Positions 1 to 9,626 of a stretch of DNA of 64,000 bases are shown in pieces (positions within the stretch are counted from its first letter, which is position 1; each line of letters opens with the position of its first letter). The notes under the pieces were generated by a model. The model did no database searches and was not told the DNA's origin. It saw nothing but the letters and a program-made list of their open reading frames with translations. This stretch comes from Thermogemmatispora tikiterensis (GTDB lineage Bacteria > Chloroflexota > Ktedonobacteria > Ktedonobacterales > Ktedonobacteraceae), in NCBI RefSeq assembly GCF_003268475.1, contig NZ_MCIF01000002.1, positions 3,890,671 to 3,954,670 on the forward strand. Reading direction: 5' to 3'. The translations under genes and the position numbers were made by a program.

Positions 1-1335
1 GGCCTGAAGGTGACCTCGCGTCAGGTGCACGAGGCCCTCAGTGCCCTCGAATTCAAGGTCGAGGAGGTCTCAGCTGCTGCTGATGCTGCTGGCGGTGAGC
101 AGTTGCTGCGTGTCACCATACCAACGTTCCGCGGCGATATCGAGGAAGGGGCCGACCTGGTCGAGGAAGTCCTGCGTATGATCGGCTACGATCAATTGCC
201 GGCGACCGTGCCCGAGGGACCGCTGCCGGAGCCGCACGGCGACCACTGGTTTGAGCGCGAGTATGAGATACGCGAGATCCTCATCGGGCTTGGCCTGCAT
301 GAGATTCTTACCTATGCGATGACCAGCCGCCAGCGCATGCTCAATCTGCTCGCCGAGGTCAACGCCCAGACGGCGCAGGTCCTCCTCCAGAAGCCAGCGG
401 ATGATGGTCAAGCGGGCTGGATCATTGCCAGCGCGCAGGAAAGGGCCGGCTCTGAGGATGGCCTGGCCTCAGACGGCAGGGAACCTTTCGATGCTCGCTC
501 CCTGCCTGCAGTCACCATTGCCAACCCGCTGAGCAACGAACTAGAGTGCATGCGCCTGACGCTGCTGAGCGGCTTGATGGAGACACTGCAGGAGAATAGC
601 AAGCGCAATCGGGCGGGCCTGCGCCTCTTCGAGATTGGGCGGCGCTACTTGCCGCGTGGAGCGGGTGAGCTGCCCGAGGAGCGACGCTGTGCAGGCATTG
701 CTCTCTGTGGGCCGGCGGCCATTTCCTGGGTGCCCGAGCTGGCGCGCCCGGCAGACTTCTACGATCTGAAGGGGATTGTCGAAACGCTGCTGGAGCGCCT
801 GCACATCCGGCGCTATCGCTTCTCGGCGGCCCAGCATCCGACCTTTCACCCTGGGCGCTGCGCTGTGCTGGAGGTCGGGCGGCCAGGCATGGACGGCGGC
901 GAGCGTTTCACACCGGTTGGCTTCCTGGGCGAGGTTCACCCGCTGGTGCAGCAGCGCTACGATCTGCCTCACCGCGCCTATCTATGCGAGCTGGACCTGG
1001 AGACCCTCTATGCCGCGGTTCCCGAGCGCCTGAACTATGCTCCCATTTCACGTCACCAGGAGCTGACCCGCGACCTGGCTGTGGTAGTTGATCAGCAGGT
1101 ACCAGCGCGTGCGGTGCAAGAGGCGATCGAGCGCCACGGCGGTGAGCTGCTGCGTACGGTGGCTCTCTTTGATGTCTATACTGGGACACCGATCCCGCCG
1201 GGCAAGAAAAGCCTGACCTATACATTGCTTTACCAGGCTCAGGATCGTACCCTCACTGATGCCGAGGCCAATGCTCTCCAGGAGCGCATTGTGGCGGCCC
1301 TGGGTGAGGAATTCGGGGCTGTCCTGCGGAGCTAG
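1..1335 (+). CDS. pheT: Phenylalanine--tRNA ligase beta subunit, 3' part (left edge truncated)
   Basis: This is the C-terminal part of the PheRS beta subunit, which with PheS charges tRNA-Phe with phenylalanine in the cytoplasm. The reading frame is open from base 1, so the gene begins outside the window; the GTG at 10 is internal. The visible part starts in a B5-like region with the TFRGDIEEGADLVEEVLR stretch. It continues through the core (NPLSNE motif, then LTLLSGLMETLQENSKRN) and ends in an FDX-ACB anticodon-binding domain (RHQELTRDLAVVVDQQ to the end). About 45 residues between YAMTSRQ and the NPLSNE motif are Q/A/D-rich and look like a lineage-specific insertion. pheS would be expected upstream. 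No strong terminator follows; a weak GCAGAG/CTCTGC hairpin lies just after the stop. Confidence 0.95.
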   Translation, partial: GLKVTSRQVHEALSALEFKVEEVSAAADAAGGEQLLRVTIPTFRGDIEEGADLVEEVLRMIGYDQLPATVPEGPLPEPHGDHWFEREYEIREILIGLGLHEILTYAMTSRQRMLNLLAEVNAQTAQVLLQKPADDGQAGWIIASAQERAGSEDGLASDGREPFDARSLPAVTIANPLSNELECMRLTLLSGLMETLQENSKRNRAGLRLFEIGRRYLPRGAGELPEERRCAGIALCGPAAISWVPELARPADFYDLKGIVETLLERLHIRRYRFSAAQHPTFHPGRCAVLEVGRPGMDGGERFTPVGFLGEVHPLVQQRYDLPHRAYLCELDLETLYAAVPERLNYAPISRHQELTRDLAVVVDQQVPARAVQEAIERHGGELLRTVALFDVYTGTPIPPGKKSLTYTLLYQAQDRTLTDAEANALQERIVAALGEEFGAVLRS

Positions 1336-1953
1336 CGCGGGGCAGAGCGCCGTTGCCTGGCCTCTGCTCGGCCAACCTCAAAGAAGCGCGTTCTTCCTGC
1401 TTTTAGCAGAGAGGAGGCGGGTAAGCAGTCATCAGTCTGAAAGTCGGTGGCTCTTGCCCGTCTCTTGCTTTCTGGCTGCCGCGGCAGGCGCTCGGTCAGG
1501 CGCTCTCTGGTACCGATCGCTTCCCTCTGGCAATCCTTCTTTAAAGGTGATATAGTAGGTAAACGTGGCTGATCATTTTTCCGGCTGCACCTGACTCACT
1601 GAAAGGGGCTTGCCGGCATCAGGTCAGGTAGAGAACTGCTGTCTCCGCTTGCTCTGAAACCCTGACCATTTCCTGGCGCGTACCGCCTGGTCAGAGCAGT
1701 GAGCGAGCAGGCCGAGCGAGGTGAGGGTTTAGAGTGTGAAGCCAGCGGGTGGAGGAAGGAGTGTCGACCGACCTGGGGGCTGAAGGAAGCTTACAAAGCG
1801 CTTCCTGGATGAGCATGGAGCGAGGGCGGTAACTTTGCGGCTGAGGTGGTGGGGAGCAGGTCTTGTGCTGAGGGTCGTGAAACGTGGTGGCTTTTGTTGG
1901 TGGCGCATCCGTGCGTTGAGTACCGGCAAGGCTGGGGAAAACAGAGTACGTCT
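1336..1953. other. Intergenic region between pheT and the BACON-like protein gene
   Basis: This is 618 bases without a convincing gene. A TATAGT hexamer at 1551-1556 could be a -10 box, but no good -35 lies 16-18 bases upstream. The open frame that runs through the right end (from 1846) is in frame with the next gene. It is probably only an upstream extension of it, because the zinc-ribbon start at 1954 is better supported. Confidence 0.5.
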
Positions 1954-4900
1954 ATGAGTCAGTGTTTGCGTTGCGGCAAGCCATGCACAGCAGATACGGG
2001 CTTGTGTGAAGAATGCCGGGCGCGCCTGCAGCAGGCGGGACAGCCCACTGCCCGGGGCGAAGGGTGCGAGCGGAGCGCTACGTCGCTAGCTTCTGCTGCC
2101 GGGAGAGATGCTGCTGCCGGCCAAGATGAGGCAGACGGAGAGCCGCCGCATCGAGAGCGCCAGACTGATCCCGAGGCGCAAGTGCCCAGCCAGCAAGGGC
2201 CGGTGACCCCGCCCCCGGAGGTGCCGCCCGATTTCTGGCTCTCCCAGCTGGTGCCCCCAGCCAGCCGTAACGAGGTCGTGGGCGATCCGGCGCTGGAGAT
2301 GAGCGAGGCAGCGGAGTTCATCAGCGAGAGCGATCCAGGCGCACTCAGACTCCCCCGCCCTTCACGTCTGACCCCGTTGGTGGAGCCAGATCTCTCTTCC
2401 CTTGAGATCCAGCGTCAGAACACCCCCCTTGTGGGGCCGCAGTCGGGCCACGGTCAGATCTCACCCCTGGCCGGGGGAGGGCCGGCAGTCCACAATGAGC
2501 CTGGTGCTTTGGATGACCTGCAGCAGCGTCTGCCCGATCTCTGGCCCTGGATTCAGGATGCCGATGAGGATGAGGGAGATGCTATCTGGCTGCAGCGTAC
2601 CGATCCTCTCCTCTCGCGCCGTCTTCCTACAAGCGCTGAGGCGGCGGCCATCGAGGCTGAAGATATCAGACGCGCTCAAGCGGCAGCCTGGGCAACCAGT
2701 CCTTTGCCGGCGCAGCCCTGGAGCCGGCCACGAGGCCGCCTGCTCTCCTGGCTAGCGCTCTATCCCAGGCGTCTGCGACTGCTCTTCCTCGCCTTGTTGA
2801 TCGTAGCCCTATTGGCGCTGCTTGGCGACAGTCTGCTGGTGCTCCTGGTGCTCACGCGCCAGCAGCCACCGGCCACGACGGCTGCCGGTCCGCCGCGCCT
2901 GACGCTGACGCCAAATGTGACCGAGGTTGGTCAGCGTGTCAAGCTGGCCTTAGAGCGCTTCTCTCCTTCGACTCAGGTGCTGCTCAGTCACGATCTGCAG
3001 GAGCCGGTGCCGGTAGGCCGCGATGGCTCCTCGCTCGTACAGGTCAGTGCCTCTGGCAGTCTTGTGCTCACCGTCCAGATTGACGCCAGCTGGGGGCCGG
3101 GCCTGCATCTGGTCGAAGCCGAGGATGTGACGACACGCTATACAGCCAGCGCCACGCTACAGGTGGCCGGCCAGGGTCTGACCAGCCCTCCCCATCTGGT
3201 CATCGATAGCAGCGGCCCCCTGCTCATGGGCGAGGATTACCAGGGAGCCAATACGATTATGCCCTTGACGCTGCGGAACTCGGGCGGGGGTATCATCAAT
3301 TGGCAGGGCAGCAGCAATCAGCCCTGGCTGCTCCTTTCGCCCTCGCAGGGCCTCTTTAGCGGCAGCCAGACGGTCTGGGTGGCCGTTCAGCGCGCCCATC
3401 TGAAGCCTGGCGAGTATAGCGGCCTCCTGACCTTTACCTCCGATGTAGGAGGCCAGCAAAGCGTACAGGTCAAGATGGTGGTACGCCCGCTACCGGCGAA
3501 TCCCGGGCCTGTTCTGCAGGTGACGCCGGCGGCCCTCTCCTTTATTGCCACCGATGGGGGGACAACCCCGGTGCCCCAGACCCTGACGATCAGTAATCCT
3601 GGCAACAAGCCATTGGCCTGGCAGCTTAATGGCAGCACATCGCTGACGGCTCCTGATCAGACGCCCTACGCGCATTCCCTTGGACCGCTGGCCGATTGGC
3701 TCTCGATCAACCAGCGCGGTAGCACCGTCGTCCCCGGCGGCGCCCAAAGCGTGACCGTGGCCGTCCAGAGCCGCAGCCTGTTGCCGGGTGTCTATACCGC
3801 CCTGCTGAGCTTTGCCTCGCCGCAGAGCGTCATCGATGCCCCGCAGAGCGTGGTTGTGTCATTGACTGTGCTCCCACGTTGCGGCATCATGGTCAACGCC
3901 TCCAGCCTGAGCTTTATGACGGTGGCTGGACGCAGCAACCCGCCGAATCAGGCCGTCACTCTCAGCGAGCGCGCCGGCTGCCTGGATGATCTGACCTGGC
4001 AGGCCAGCAGTGATGCCTCCTGGGTGAGCATAACGCCGAGCAGCGGCGAGCTACATGGCGCGGGCAGCAGCGTCATCGCCATTGGGGTCAATGCTCTGGG
4101 CCTGCCCCCAGGACGCTATACAAGCCTGATCACCTTTACCGCCGGGCACGGCTCGCAGACCCTGCCTGTGCTTCTGGTCGTGCAACCTGCACCTTCGCCC
4201 CGGCAGCCGGTGATGAGCATCACACCGCTCAGCCTCAACTTCAGCGCTATCCAGGGGCAGGGCACGCCGCCGCAAACGGTCGTGATCACCAATACCGGCG
4301 GTAGTACCCTCTACTGGCAGACGCAGGCTACAGCCCTCACCAGTGACTGGCTCGCGGTTAGCCCGACAGGCGGCAGCCTGGCCCCGGGCAGCAGTAGTCA
4401 GATCCTTGTTGGGGTTAATACCAGGGGCCTGACTGCGGGTACCTACAGCGGCCAGATTCTCCTCTTGGGCCGGGGGAGCGATGGCGCTGGGGCCGCTGGT
4501 ACGCCGCAGACGCTGCAGATTACACTTCAGGTGCTGCCGCCCTGTACTCTCGACCAGCCGTCGATGCACTCTGTGGCCTTCAGCACCATCGCGGGAGGAG
4601 CAGACCCTGGTCCTCAGACGGTGACGCTGGAGGTCTCTGGAACCTGCAGTTGGCCCCTGAGTTGGAGCACGAGCCTGACCAGCGCCGCTTCCTGGCTCAG
4701 GCTAAGCGACTCCAGTACCAGCCTGGTCAACGGTCAGACTGCCAGTATCAGGCTGGCTGTCAGCAGTGCAGGCCTGACTGTTGGCAGCTACAGCACCCAG
4801 GTCATCGTCAAAGTCCTTGACAGTAGCGGTGCTCCTATTGCGGGCAGCCCGCAGCTCTTCACTGTAACGCTGACCGTGCTGCCCCCCTGCGTCTTCCAGG

Positions 4901-5490
4901 TAGGCACCTCTGGCCTCTTCTTCAGCGCTGTTCAGGGCCAGGGGCCTCCACCCGCGCAGGCCATTACCTTCAGCAGTACTGGTACCTGCCGCTATCCCAT
5001 CGCAGTCTCCGCCTCGCCGGGCGCGGGCAGTGCCTGGCTGACCGTCAGCAGCGGCAGCGATAATGGCGGCGGTGGCAGCCTGCAGGTCGCAGTTAATCCG
5101 GCAGGTCTGGCCCCCGGTGTCTACAACAGTCAGATCACCATCACGGCCAGCAGCAGCGGGGGTATTCAGAATAACGTACAGGTCGTACCCGTGCGTCTCA
5201 CCGTCACTGGCTACACTATCAGTGGCAGCGTCCAGGCCTGCACCGATAGCAGCTGTAGCAGCGCCGTGCCGCTGGCGGGGGCCAGTGTAACGCTCTATGC
5301 TGGCGCAGCACAGATTGCCAGTACTACCTGCGATAGCATGGGTAACTACCGCTTTGACAATGTGCCACTGGGCAGCTATACCCTGACAGCCACTGGTAGC
5401 GATAGTCAGGGCAAGCAATACAGCGGTTCAGCGGCGGTGACCGTCTCTGACAATCAGACAGTCATTATCAACGCCTTGCCGAACAGTTGA
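1954..5490 (+). CDS. Membrane-anchored zinc-ribbon protein with six BACON-like Ig modules and a carboxypeptidase-regulatory-like C-terminal domain
   Basis: The protein has 1178 residues and its function is unknown. The start was placed at the ATG that opens directly into a short zinc ribbon (CLRCGKPC...CEEC, residues 4-21). A long low-complexity cytoplasmic linker follows, then one strong membrane segment at about 275-301. Outside the membrane, about 411-1084 contains six repeats of roughly 110 residues. Each has a hydrophobic 'L.FSA..G..P..Q...I.N.G' opening, a conserved W near 'WL.VSP..G', and a closing 'L.PG.Y...I.F....V.L.V.P'. This is the BACON/abnormal-spindle type of Ig fold. Residues 1085-1178 (ISGSV...PLAGASVTLYAG...GNYRF) resemble a carboxypeptidase regulatory-like or Cna-B domain. 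The last three modules each carry a Cys near their start and a second Cys further in. A surface adhesion or sensing role is inference only. The gene faces dtd convergently. Confidence 0.85.
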   Translation: MSQCLRCGKPCTADTGLCEECRARLQQAGQPTARGEGCERSATSLASAAGRDAAAGQDEADGEPPHRERQTDPEAQVPSQQGPVTPPPEVPPDFWLSQLVPPASRNEVVGDPALEMSEAAEFISESDPGALRLPRPSRLTPLVEPDLSSLEIQRQNTPLVGPQSGHGQISPLAGGGPAVHNEPGALDDLQQRLPDLWPWIQDADEDEGDAIWLQRTDPLLSRRLPTSAEAAAIEAEDIRRAQAAAWATSPLPAQPWSRPRGRLLSWLALYPRRLRLLFLALLIVALLALLGDSLLVLLVLTRQQPPATTAAGPPRLTLTPNVTEVGQRVKLALERFSPSTQVLLSHDLQEPVPVGRDGSSLVQVSASGSLVLTVQIDASWGPGLHLVEAEDVTTRYTASATLQVAGQGLTSPPHLVIDSSGPLLMGEDYQGANTIMPLTLRNSGGGIINWQGSSNQPWLLLSPSQGLFSGSQTVWVAVQRAHLKPGEYSGLLTFTSDVGGQQSVQVKMVVRPLPANPGPVLQVTPAALSFIATDGGTTPVPQTLTISNPGNKPLAWQLNGSTSLTAPDQTPYAHSLGPLADWLSINQRGSTVVPGGAQSVTVAVQSRSLLPGVYTALLSFASPQSVIDAPQSVVVSLTVLPRCGIMVNASSLSFMTVAGRSNPPNQAVTLSERAGCLDDLTWQASSDASWVSITPSSGELHGAGSSVIAIGVNALGLPPGRYTSLITFTAGHGSQTLPVLLVVQPAPSPRQPVMSITPLSLNFSAIQGQGTPPQTVVITNTGGSTLYWQTQATALTSDWLAVSPTGGSLAPGSSSQILVGVNTRGLTAGTYSGQILLLGRGSDGAGAAGTPQTLQITLQVLPPCTLDQPSMHSVAFSTIAGGADPGPQTVTLEVSGTCSWPLSWSTSLTSAASWLRLSDSSTSLVNGQTASIRLAVSSAGLTVGSYSTQVIVKVLDSSGAPIAGSPQLFTVTLTVLPPCVFQVGTSGLFFSAVQGQGPPPAQAITFSSTGTCRYPIAVSASPGAGSAWLTVSSGSDNGGGGSLQVAVNPAGLAPGVYNSQITITASSSGGIQNNVQVVPVRLTVTGYTISGSVQACTDSSCSSAVPLAGASVTLYAGAAQIASTTCDSMGNYRFDNVPLGSYTLTATGSDSQGKQYSGSAAVTVSDNQTVIINALPNS

Positions 5491-5496
5491 GCGCGC

Positions 5497-5520
5497 AGGA
5501 GCGATCGACCGCTCCGCAGT
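5497..5520. terminator. Possible weak hairpin between convergent genes
   Basis: A GGAGCG-atcgac-CGCTCC hairpin lies just after the BACON-protein stop and before the convergent dtd stop. The stem is only 6 bp and there is no T-tract on either side, so termination by it is speculative. Confidence 0.25.
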
Positions 5521-5584
5521 GCCAGCCTGGCGGCTTCTGCCCCTCTTCCTGAGCCGGCCCTGGCCAGGCTTCAGGCGCTGGGGG

Positions 5585-6040
5585 CTAGCGGCGTGGCAGA
5601 TCAGCGCTGTCCAGCCAGATCGTGACCGGGCCATCGTTAGCCAGCTCGACCACCATGTGGGCGCCAAAGACCCCGCTGCTAACGCGCACTCCATAGCTGC
5701 GCACAAGCTCCTGAAAAGAGTGAATCAGTGGCTCGGCCTGGGCTGGCGGGGCCGCCTCTGTAAAGCTCGGGCGCCGTCCTTTGCGAGCATCCGCATAGAG
5801 CGTAAACTGGGAAACAACCAGCATCTCCCCACCGCATTCCAGCAATGAGCGGTTCATCTTACCGGCCTCATCCTCAAAGATCCGTAAGTGGACAATCTTC
5901 TCAACCAGCGTTTTGACCTCGGCCTCGCCGTCTCCCTGAGTCACTCCCAACAAGACCAGCAGGCCAGGCCCGATTTCCGCTACTATTTCATGCGCTACCC
6001 GAACCCGGGCGTAGCTGACACGTTGCAGTAGTGCTCTCAT
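5585..6040 (-). CDS. dtd: D-aminoacyl-tRNA deacylase
   Basis: Dtd hydrolyses D-aminoacyl-tRNAs (and Gly-tRNA-Ala) so that mischarged D-amino acids do not reach the ribosome. The protein has 151 residues, the usual length, and begins [13 protein letters not shown] as is typical. The SQFTLYAD motif (about residues 77-84) and the late GPVTIWLDS motif, which provides the cross-subunit Gly-cisPro element, are both present. A strong AGGAGG lies a few bases upstream of the ATG. It is the last gene of a minus-strand run, 77 bases downstream of the zinc-ribbon membrane protein gene. Confidence 0.96.
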   Translation of the reverse strand: MRALLQRVSYARVRVAHEIVAEIGPGLLVLLGVTQGDGEAEVKTLVEKIVHLRIFEDEAGKMNRSLLECGGEMLVVSQFTLYADARKGRRPSFTEAAPPAQAEPLIHSFQELVRSYGVRVSSGVFGAHMVVELANDGPVTIWLDSADLPRR

Positions 6041-6117
6041 AAGCCTCCTGAAGTTTTCCTTCTCTCTGCCTTGCGCACTTTTTTGTCTTCTGCCGATGGT
6101 TTTTCTCTCTTACTTAC

Positions 6118-7233
6118 TTAAGGGAGTTGGGAGGGGGCTGGATAAACTGTCACGCTGGTGATAGCCGCTGTGGCCGCGGGTGACGAGGTGCCATTGCTCA
6201 CAAAGAGCGCGATCATGCCGCTGGTATAGGAGCTATCGGTCACGCTCGCAATCAGGTGGCCGTTCACTCCCAAAACAATGTGGTCGCCCTTAATAATTAC
6301 TGTCACCTCGTTCTGCTGTCCCAGGGGCTTAATGGCCTTATTCGCAAGTATCCCCGACAGGATACGTACCTGGGTATTGCCGTCGAGGCCAGTCACCTCC
6401 TTGGAGATTGCGTACGTGGCGTCGCCGAAGATGTCCACGCGATAATCGTTGGCCAGCTGATCATCGCCGCGCATGTAAATGCCCATACTGTCGTTGCTAT
6501 CGCCGCTCTCCAGGGTCATATCTACCGTAATCTGGAAATCGCTGAACGTTTGTCGTACGGGTAGAGGAGCCACCAGAATACGGTGATTGCGATCGGTCAT
6601 TGTCAGAGCATGGTTAGCGATCGTCTTACTGAAGCCGGGGCCACCAGTGGTATCCCAGCCCTTGCTATTGTTGGCAAAATTATCGCTGAATAGCGGTGTC
6701 ACTGCGGGGTGTGCCTGTATCAGCACGTCGGGCGAAGGGCTGGGACTGGCGCTGGCCGCCACATGGCTGCGACTGGTGGCAGGCTGACTGTAGAGGCTGA
6801 GGATGAGAACCAGCACGCTGCCGACCAGCACCAGCGCGAGTATGCTACCGATGACCACCACGAGCATGGGAAGTCGCTGTCCCGGCGCAGCTGGCTGCCT
6901 GGTCGGCGGGGCCGCAGCGGTCCAGGGCGGGGGAGAAGGGGGGAAAGGGCCTGCCCTTTCGCCAACGTCACTGGAGGAGGTTGTCCAGGGAGGGGGCGAG
7001 GACAGGGTCGCTGCTGACCAGGAGCTGGCGGGCCAGACAGGCTGCTGGTCAGGCTGCTCAGAGACAGAAGCAGCCGTGGGGACCCCGCTGCTCTCTGGTC
7101 TGGGAGAGAGCAGCGAAGCTGCTGATACAGGGGCAGAAGCCACATATGTGCCGCAATTGCTGCAGAAAAGCTCATAAGGCCCGAGGTGCCTGCCACAGAT
7201 GGGGCAGAGACGATCAGGGTTAGCAGTCTCCAT
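6118..7233 (-). CDS. Zinc-ribbon, single-pass membrane protein with extracytoplasmic beta-sandwich (LamG/DUF1080-like) domain
   Basis: The protein has 371 residues. The N-terminus is a classic zinc ribbon (CPIC at 10-13, CSNC at 24-27). A Ser/Pro/Trp-rich linker follows to about 120, then one membrane helix at about 122-149. The C-terminal domain (about 183-365) has the FSDNFANNSKGWD opening and alternating strands seen in concanavalin-like glucanase/LamG or 3-keto-disaccharide hydrolase (DUF1080) folds. No catalytic residues can be assigned. The topology suggests a cytoplasmic zinc ribbon linked to an outside ligand- or glycan-binding domain. The same architecture, with a different outer domain, occurs at 1954-5490. 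Confidence 0.8.
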   Translation of the reverse strand: METANPDRLCPICGRHLGPYELFCSNCGTYVASAPVSAASLLSPRPESSGVPTAASVSEQPDQQPVWPASSWSAATLSSPPPWTTSSSDVGERAGPFPPSPPPWTAAAPPTRQPAAPGQRLPMLVVVIGSILALVLVGSVLVLILSLYSQPATSRSHVAASASPSPSPDVLIQAHPAVTPLFSDNFANNSKGWDTTGGPGFSKTIANHALTMTDRNHRILVAPLPVRQTFSDFQITVDMTLESGDSNDSMGIYMRGDDQLANDYRVDIFGDATYAISKEVTGLDGNTQVRILSGILANKAIKPLGQQNEVTVIIKGDHIVLGVNGHLIASVTDSSYTSGMIALFVSNGTSSPAATAAITSVTVYPAPSQLP

Positions 7234-7519
7234 GAGGGAAAAGCCTTTCTAGCCCGCCGGGGCTGCAAGCAAGGAGCAAGACAACATCACGACAGACAGA
7301 CGGCACCTTCCTCCACCATCGCAGCGGATAGTCCTGCCAGCCGACTCTCTCCCGATTTCGGCCTCGGGCCATCTGGCTAGCGGACGATCGTTGTAGCCGC
7401 ATGACTGACGACTGGTAAAGAGCCGGCCAGCCGGTCAGCCGACCGGCCAGCCACTCCGGTCTGGGCAGACGAGCGGAGCCGGGCAAAGCCCTCTGGTGTA
7501 GCAATAGCGGATCAGGCCC

Positions 7520-8152
7520 TCAGCGGTTCTGGAGGGAATTCTCGCTCTGGCCGGTTGTTTGGACTGCGACGGCCACAGCGATGGCGAAACCCTGCAGATC
7601 GGCGATGCTGACGTCAAGGGCACTGAGACCCAGCTCCTCAGCTCGCCGGCGGGCGCGACCGTACAGGCGCACCGAAGGGCGGCCACTGCGCAGCTGAACA
7701 ATTTCCATCTCACGCCAGGCCACGCCGCGCAGACCCGTACCCAGAGCTTTACTGATCGCTTCCTTGGCGGCGAAGCGCCCCGCCAAACGGGCCGGTTTTG
7801 GCTCTGGCAGAGGCGATACGCCGCTGAGCGCGCGCCGACCACGGCACTGCAGCACCTCTGCCTCTGTAAAGACACGCTGCAGGAAGCGCTCGCCATAGCG
7901 GGCATAGGCATGAGCCACACGCGCCACCTCAATGATATCGATGCCCACCGCCACATTGACCCCTTGGATTGGCAGGAGCGGAGCCGGAAGTGCGCCAAGG
8001 CCCCCCGGACCAAAGAGCCAGGCGGGTGGCTGTGTATCTGGTCGACTCACCAGGGGCGTGAACAGCAGCGGGGGCGCCTCCGCCCCATCCACAGGCGAGT
8101 CGGAGGAGGCGGAGGGCAAACCTCTCTTGGCCTCATCGTCAGCGATACTCAT
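7520..8152 (-). CDS. acpS: Holo-[acyl-carrier-protein] synthase
   Basis: AcpS transfers 4'-phosphopantetheine from CoA to a serine of acyl carrier protein. The conserved core is clear: [11 protein letters not shown] carries the Mg-binding Asp, FTEAEVLQC follows, and [15 protein letters not shown] carries the second metal-binding Glu and the Lys. The ATG at 8152 gives 210 residues, with about 65 poorly conserved Pro/Leu-rich residues before the core. The usual AcpS length is about 120-140. An internal GTG at 7954, just before AVGIDI and preceded by an AAGGGG five bases upstream, would give 144 residues and may be the real start. With the upstream start the gene overlaps the end of ugd by 14 bases, suggesting coupled translation. 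Confidence 0.93.
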   Translation of the reverse strand: MSIADDEAKRGLPSASSDSPVDGAEAPPLLFTPLVSRPDTQPPAWLFGPGGLGALPAPLLPIQGVNVAVGIDIIEVARVAHAYARYGERFLQRVFTEAEVLQCRGRRALSGVSPLPEPKPARLAGRFAAKEAISKALGTGLRGVAWREMEIVQLRSGRPSVRLYGRARRRAEELGLSALDVSIADLQGFAIAVAVAVQTTGQSENSLQNR

Positions 8153-9563
8153 CGCCCTCACCAATCAAGGTCCGCTCGCGGGTTGGGGCTGGCGGCGGCG
8201 TTGTACTATCGCTGGCCGGCAAGACCGTCGCAGCTGGCCCTGTGCCCCGTCCAATGCCGCGGTAGGTGAAGCCCAGGCTCACCATCTCGCGCGGTTCGTA
8301 AATATTGCGTCCATCGATCAGCACGGGACGGCGCATCAAATTGCGAATCTGGACCATATCAAGCGACTTAAACTCATTCCAATCGGTGACAATAATGATG
8401 GCATCGGCCTGCTCGGCCGCTTCATAGGCGTTGGAGCAGAAGGTTACCAGGTCGAGTCGGATGCCTTCGCGCTCCATTGCCTGGCGCGCTGTCTCGCGGG
8501 CGACCGGGTCATAGGCGCGGACCAGTGCTCCCTGACCGGTGACCCAGCGAATGATGTCGAGAGAGGGGGCCTCGCGCATATCATCGGTATTGGCCTTGAA
8601 AGCCAGGCCCAGGATACCAATAGTGGCATTGCGCAGCGAGCCTAGAATTGAAACCAGCTTATCCACCACCAGACGCCGCTGGTCCTGATTGATCTCCATG
8701 ACCGCATGCAGCAGCTGCGGATGCAGTCCGGCCTCGTCGGCCATGTGGGCCAGGGCGCGCACATCCTTGGGGAAGCAGGAACCGCCGTAGCCGAGGCCAG
8801 CATCGAGGAAGGCGCGCCCGATCCGTTTATCGTAGCCCATCCCGACAGCCACCTCTTTCACATCGGCCCCCAGGCGCTCGCAGATCTGGGCGATCTCATT
8901 AATGAAAGAGATCTTCGTTGCCAGGAAGGCGTTAGAAGCGTACTTAATCATTTCCGCCGTATAGATATCGGTCATAATGATGGGGGCGCGCAGCGGCAGA
9001 TAGAGAGCAGCCACACGGTGGGCCGCCTCCATATCGGACGAGCCGAGTACGACGCGATCGGGGTTCAAGAAGTCCTGGATCGCGGCCCCTTCGCGCAGAA
9101 ACTCGGGGTTCGAGACCACCGCGAAAGAAACATCGGGACGCGCCAGGTGGGTGCGAATGATGCGCGTCACCACATCGCCGCTGCCGACGGGCACGGTGCT
9201 CTTATTGATAATGACGGCGTAGTGGTCCAGCTCCTCAGCGATCATGCGCGCCGCCATCTCAACATAGCGCATATCGGCGCTGCCCTGAGTGCTGCCGGTG
9301 GGAGTATTGACCGCAATGAAAATAAACTCGCTGTCAGCGAGGCCCTCACGGTAGCTGGTTGTGAAATGGAGACGTCCAGCGCGGACGTTGCGCGCGATCA
9401 TTTCCGCCAGGCCCGGCTCATAAATCGGAACCTCGCCACGCTTCAGCCGGGCGATTTTCTCCTCGACGATATCCACGCAGGTAACATCGTTCCCCATATC
9501 GGCGAAACAGGTGCCGGTTACCAGCCCGACATAGCCCGTGCCGATAACGCAGATCTTCGACAT
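8139..9563 (-). CDS. ugd: UDP-glucose 6-dehydrogenase
   Basis: This enzyme oxidises UDP-glucose twice with NAD to give UDP-glucuronate for polysaccharide synthesis. The protein has 474 residues. The Rossmann motif GTGYVGL is at residues 8-14. The catalytic Cys lies in [11 protein letters not shown] (Cys263). The C-terminal UDP-binding domain contains [16 protein letters not shown] and ends in a short Pro/Thr tail beyond the conserved fold. An AGGAAAGAGCA precedes the ATG. It sits between the MBL hydrolase and acpS genes on the same strand. Its substrate would come from the galU product encoded at 20349-21224. Confidence 0.96.
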   Translation of the reverse strand: MSKICVIGTGYVGLVTGTCFADMGNDVTCVDIVEEKIARLKRGEVPIYEPGLAEMIARNVRAGRLHFTTSYREGLADSEFIFIAVNTPTGSTQGSADMRYVEMAARMIAEELDHYAVIINKSTVPVGSGDVVTRIIRTHLARPDVSFAVVSNPEFLREGAAIQDFLNPDRVVLGSSDMEAAHRVAALYLPLRAPIIMTDIYTAEMIKYASNAFLATKISFINEIAQICERLGADVKEVAVGMGYDKRIGRAFLDAGLGYGGSCFPKDVRALAHMADEAGLHPQLLHAVMEINQDQRRLVVDKLVSILGSLRNATIGILGLAFKANTDDMREAPSLDIIRWVTGQGALVRAYDPVARETARQAMEREGIRLDLVTFCSNAYEAAEQADAIIIVTDWNEFKSLDMVQIRNLMRRPVLIDGRNIYEPREMVSLGFTYRGIGRGTGPAATVLPASDSTTPPPAPTRERTLIGEGDEYR

Positions 9564-9626
9564 TGCTCTTTCCTGCTCCTCTACACGTCTCTTCTTCTTG
9601 CTGCTGCTGCTGCTGGCTGGCTCTGC

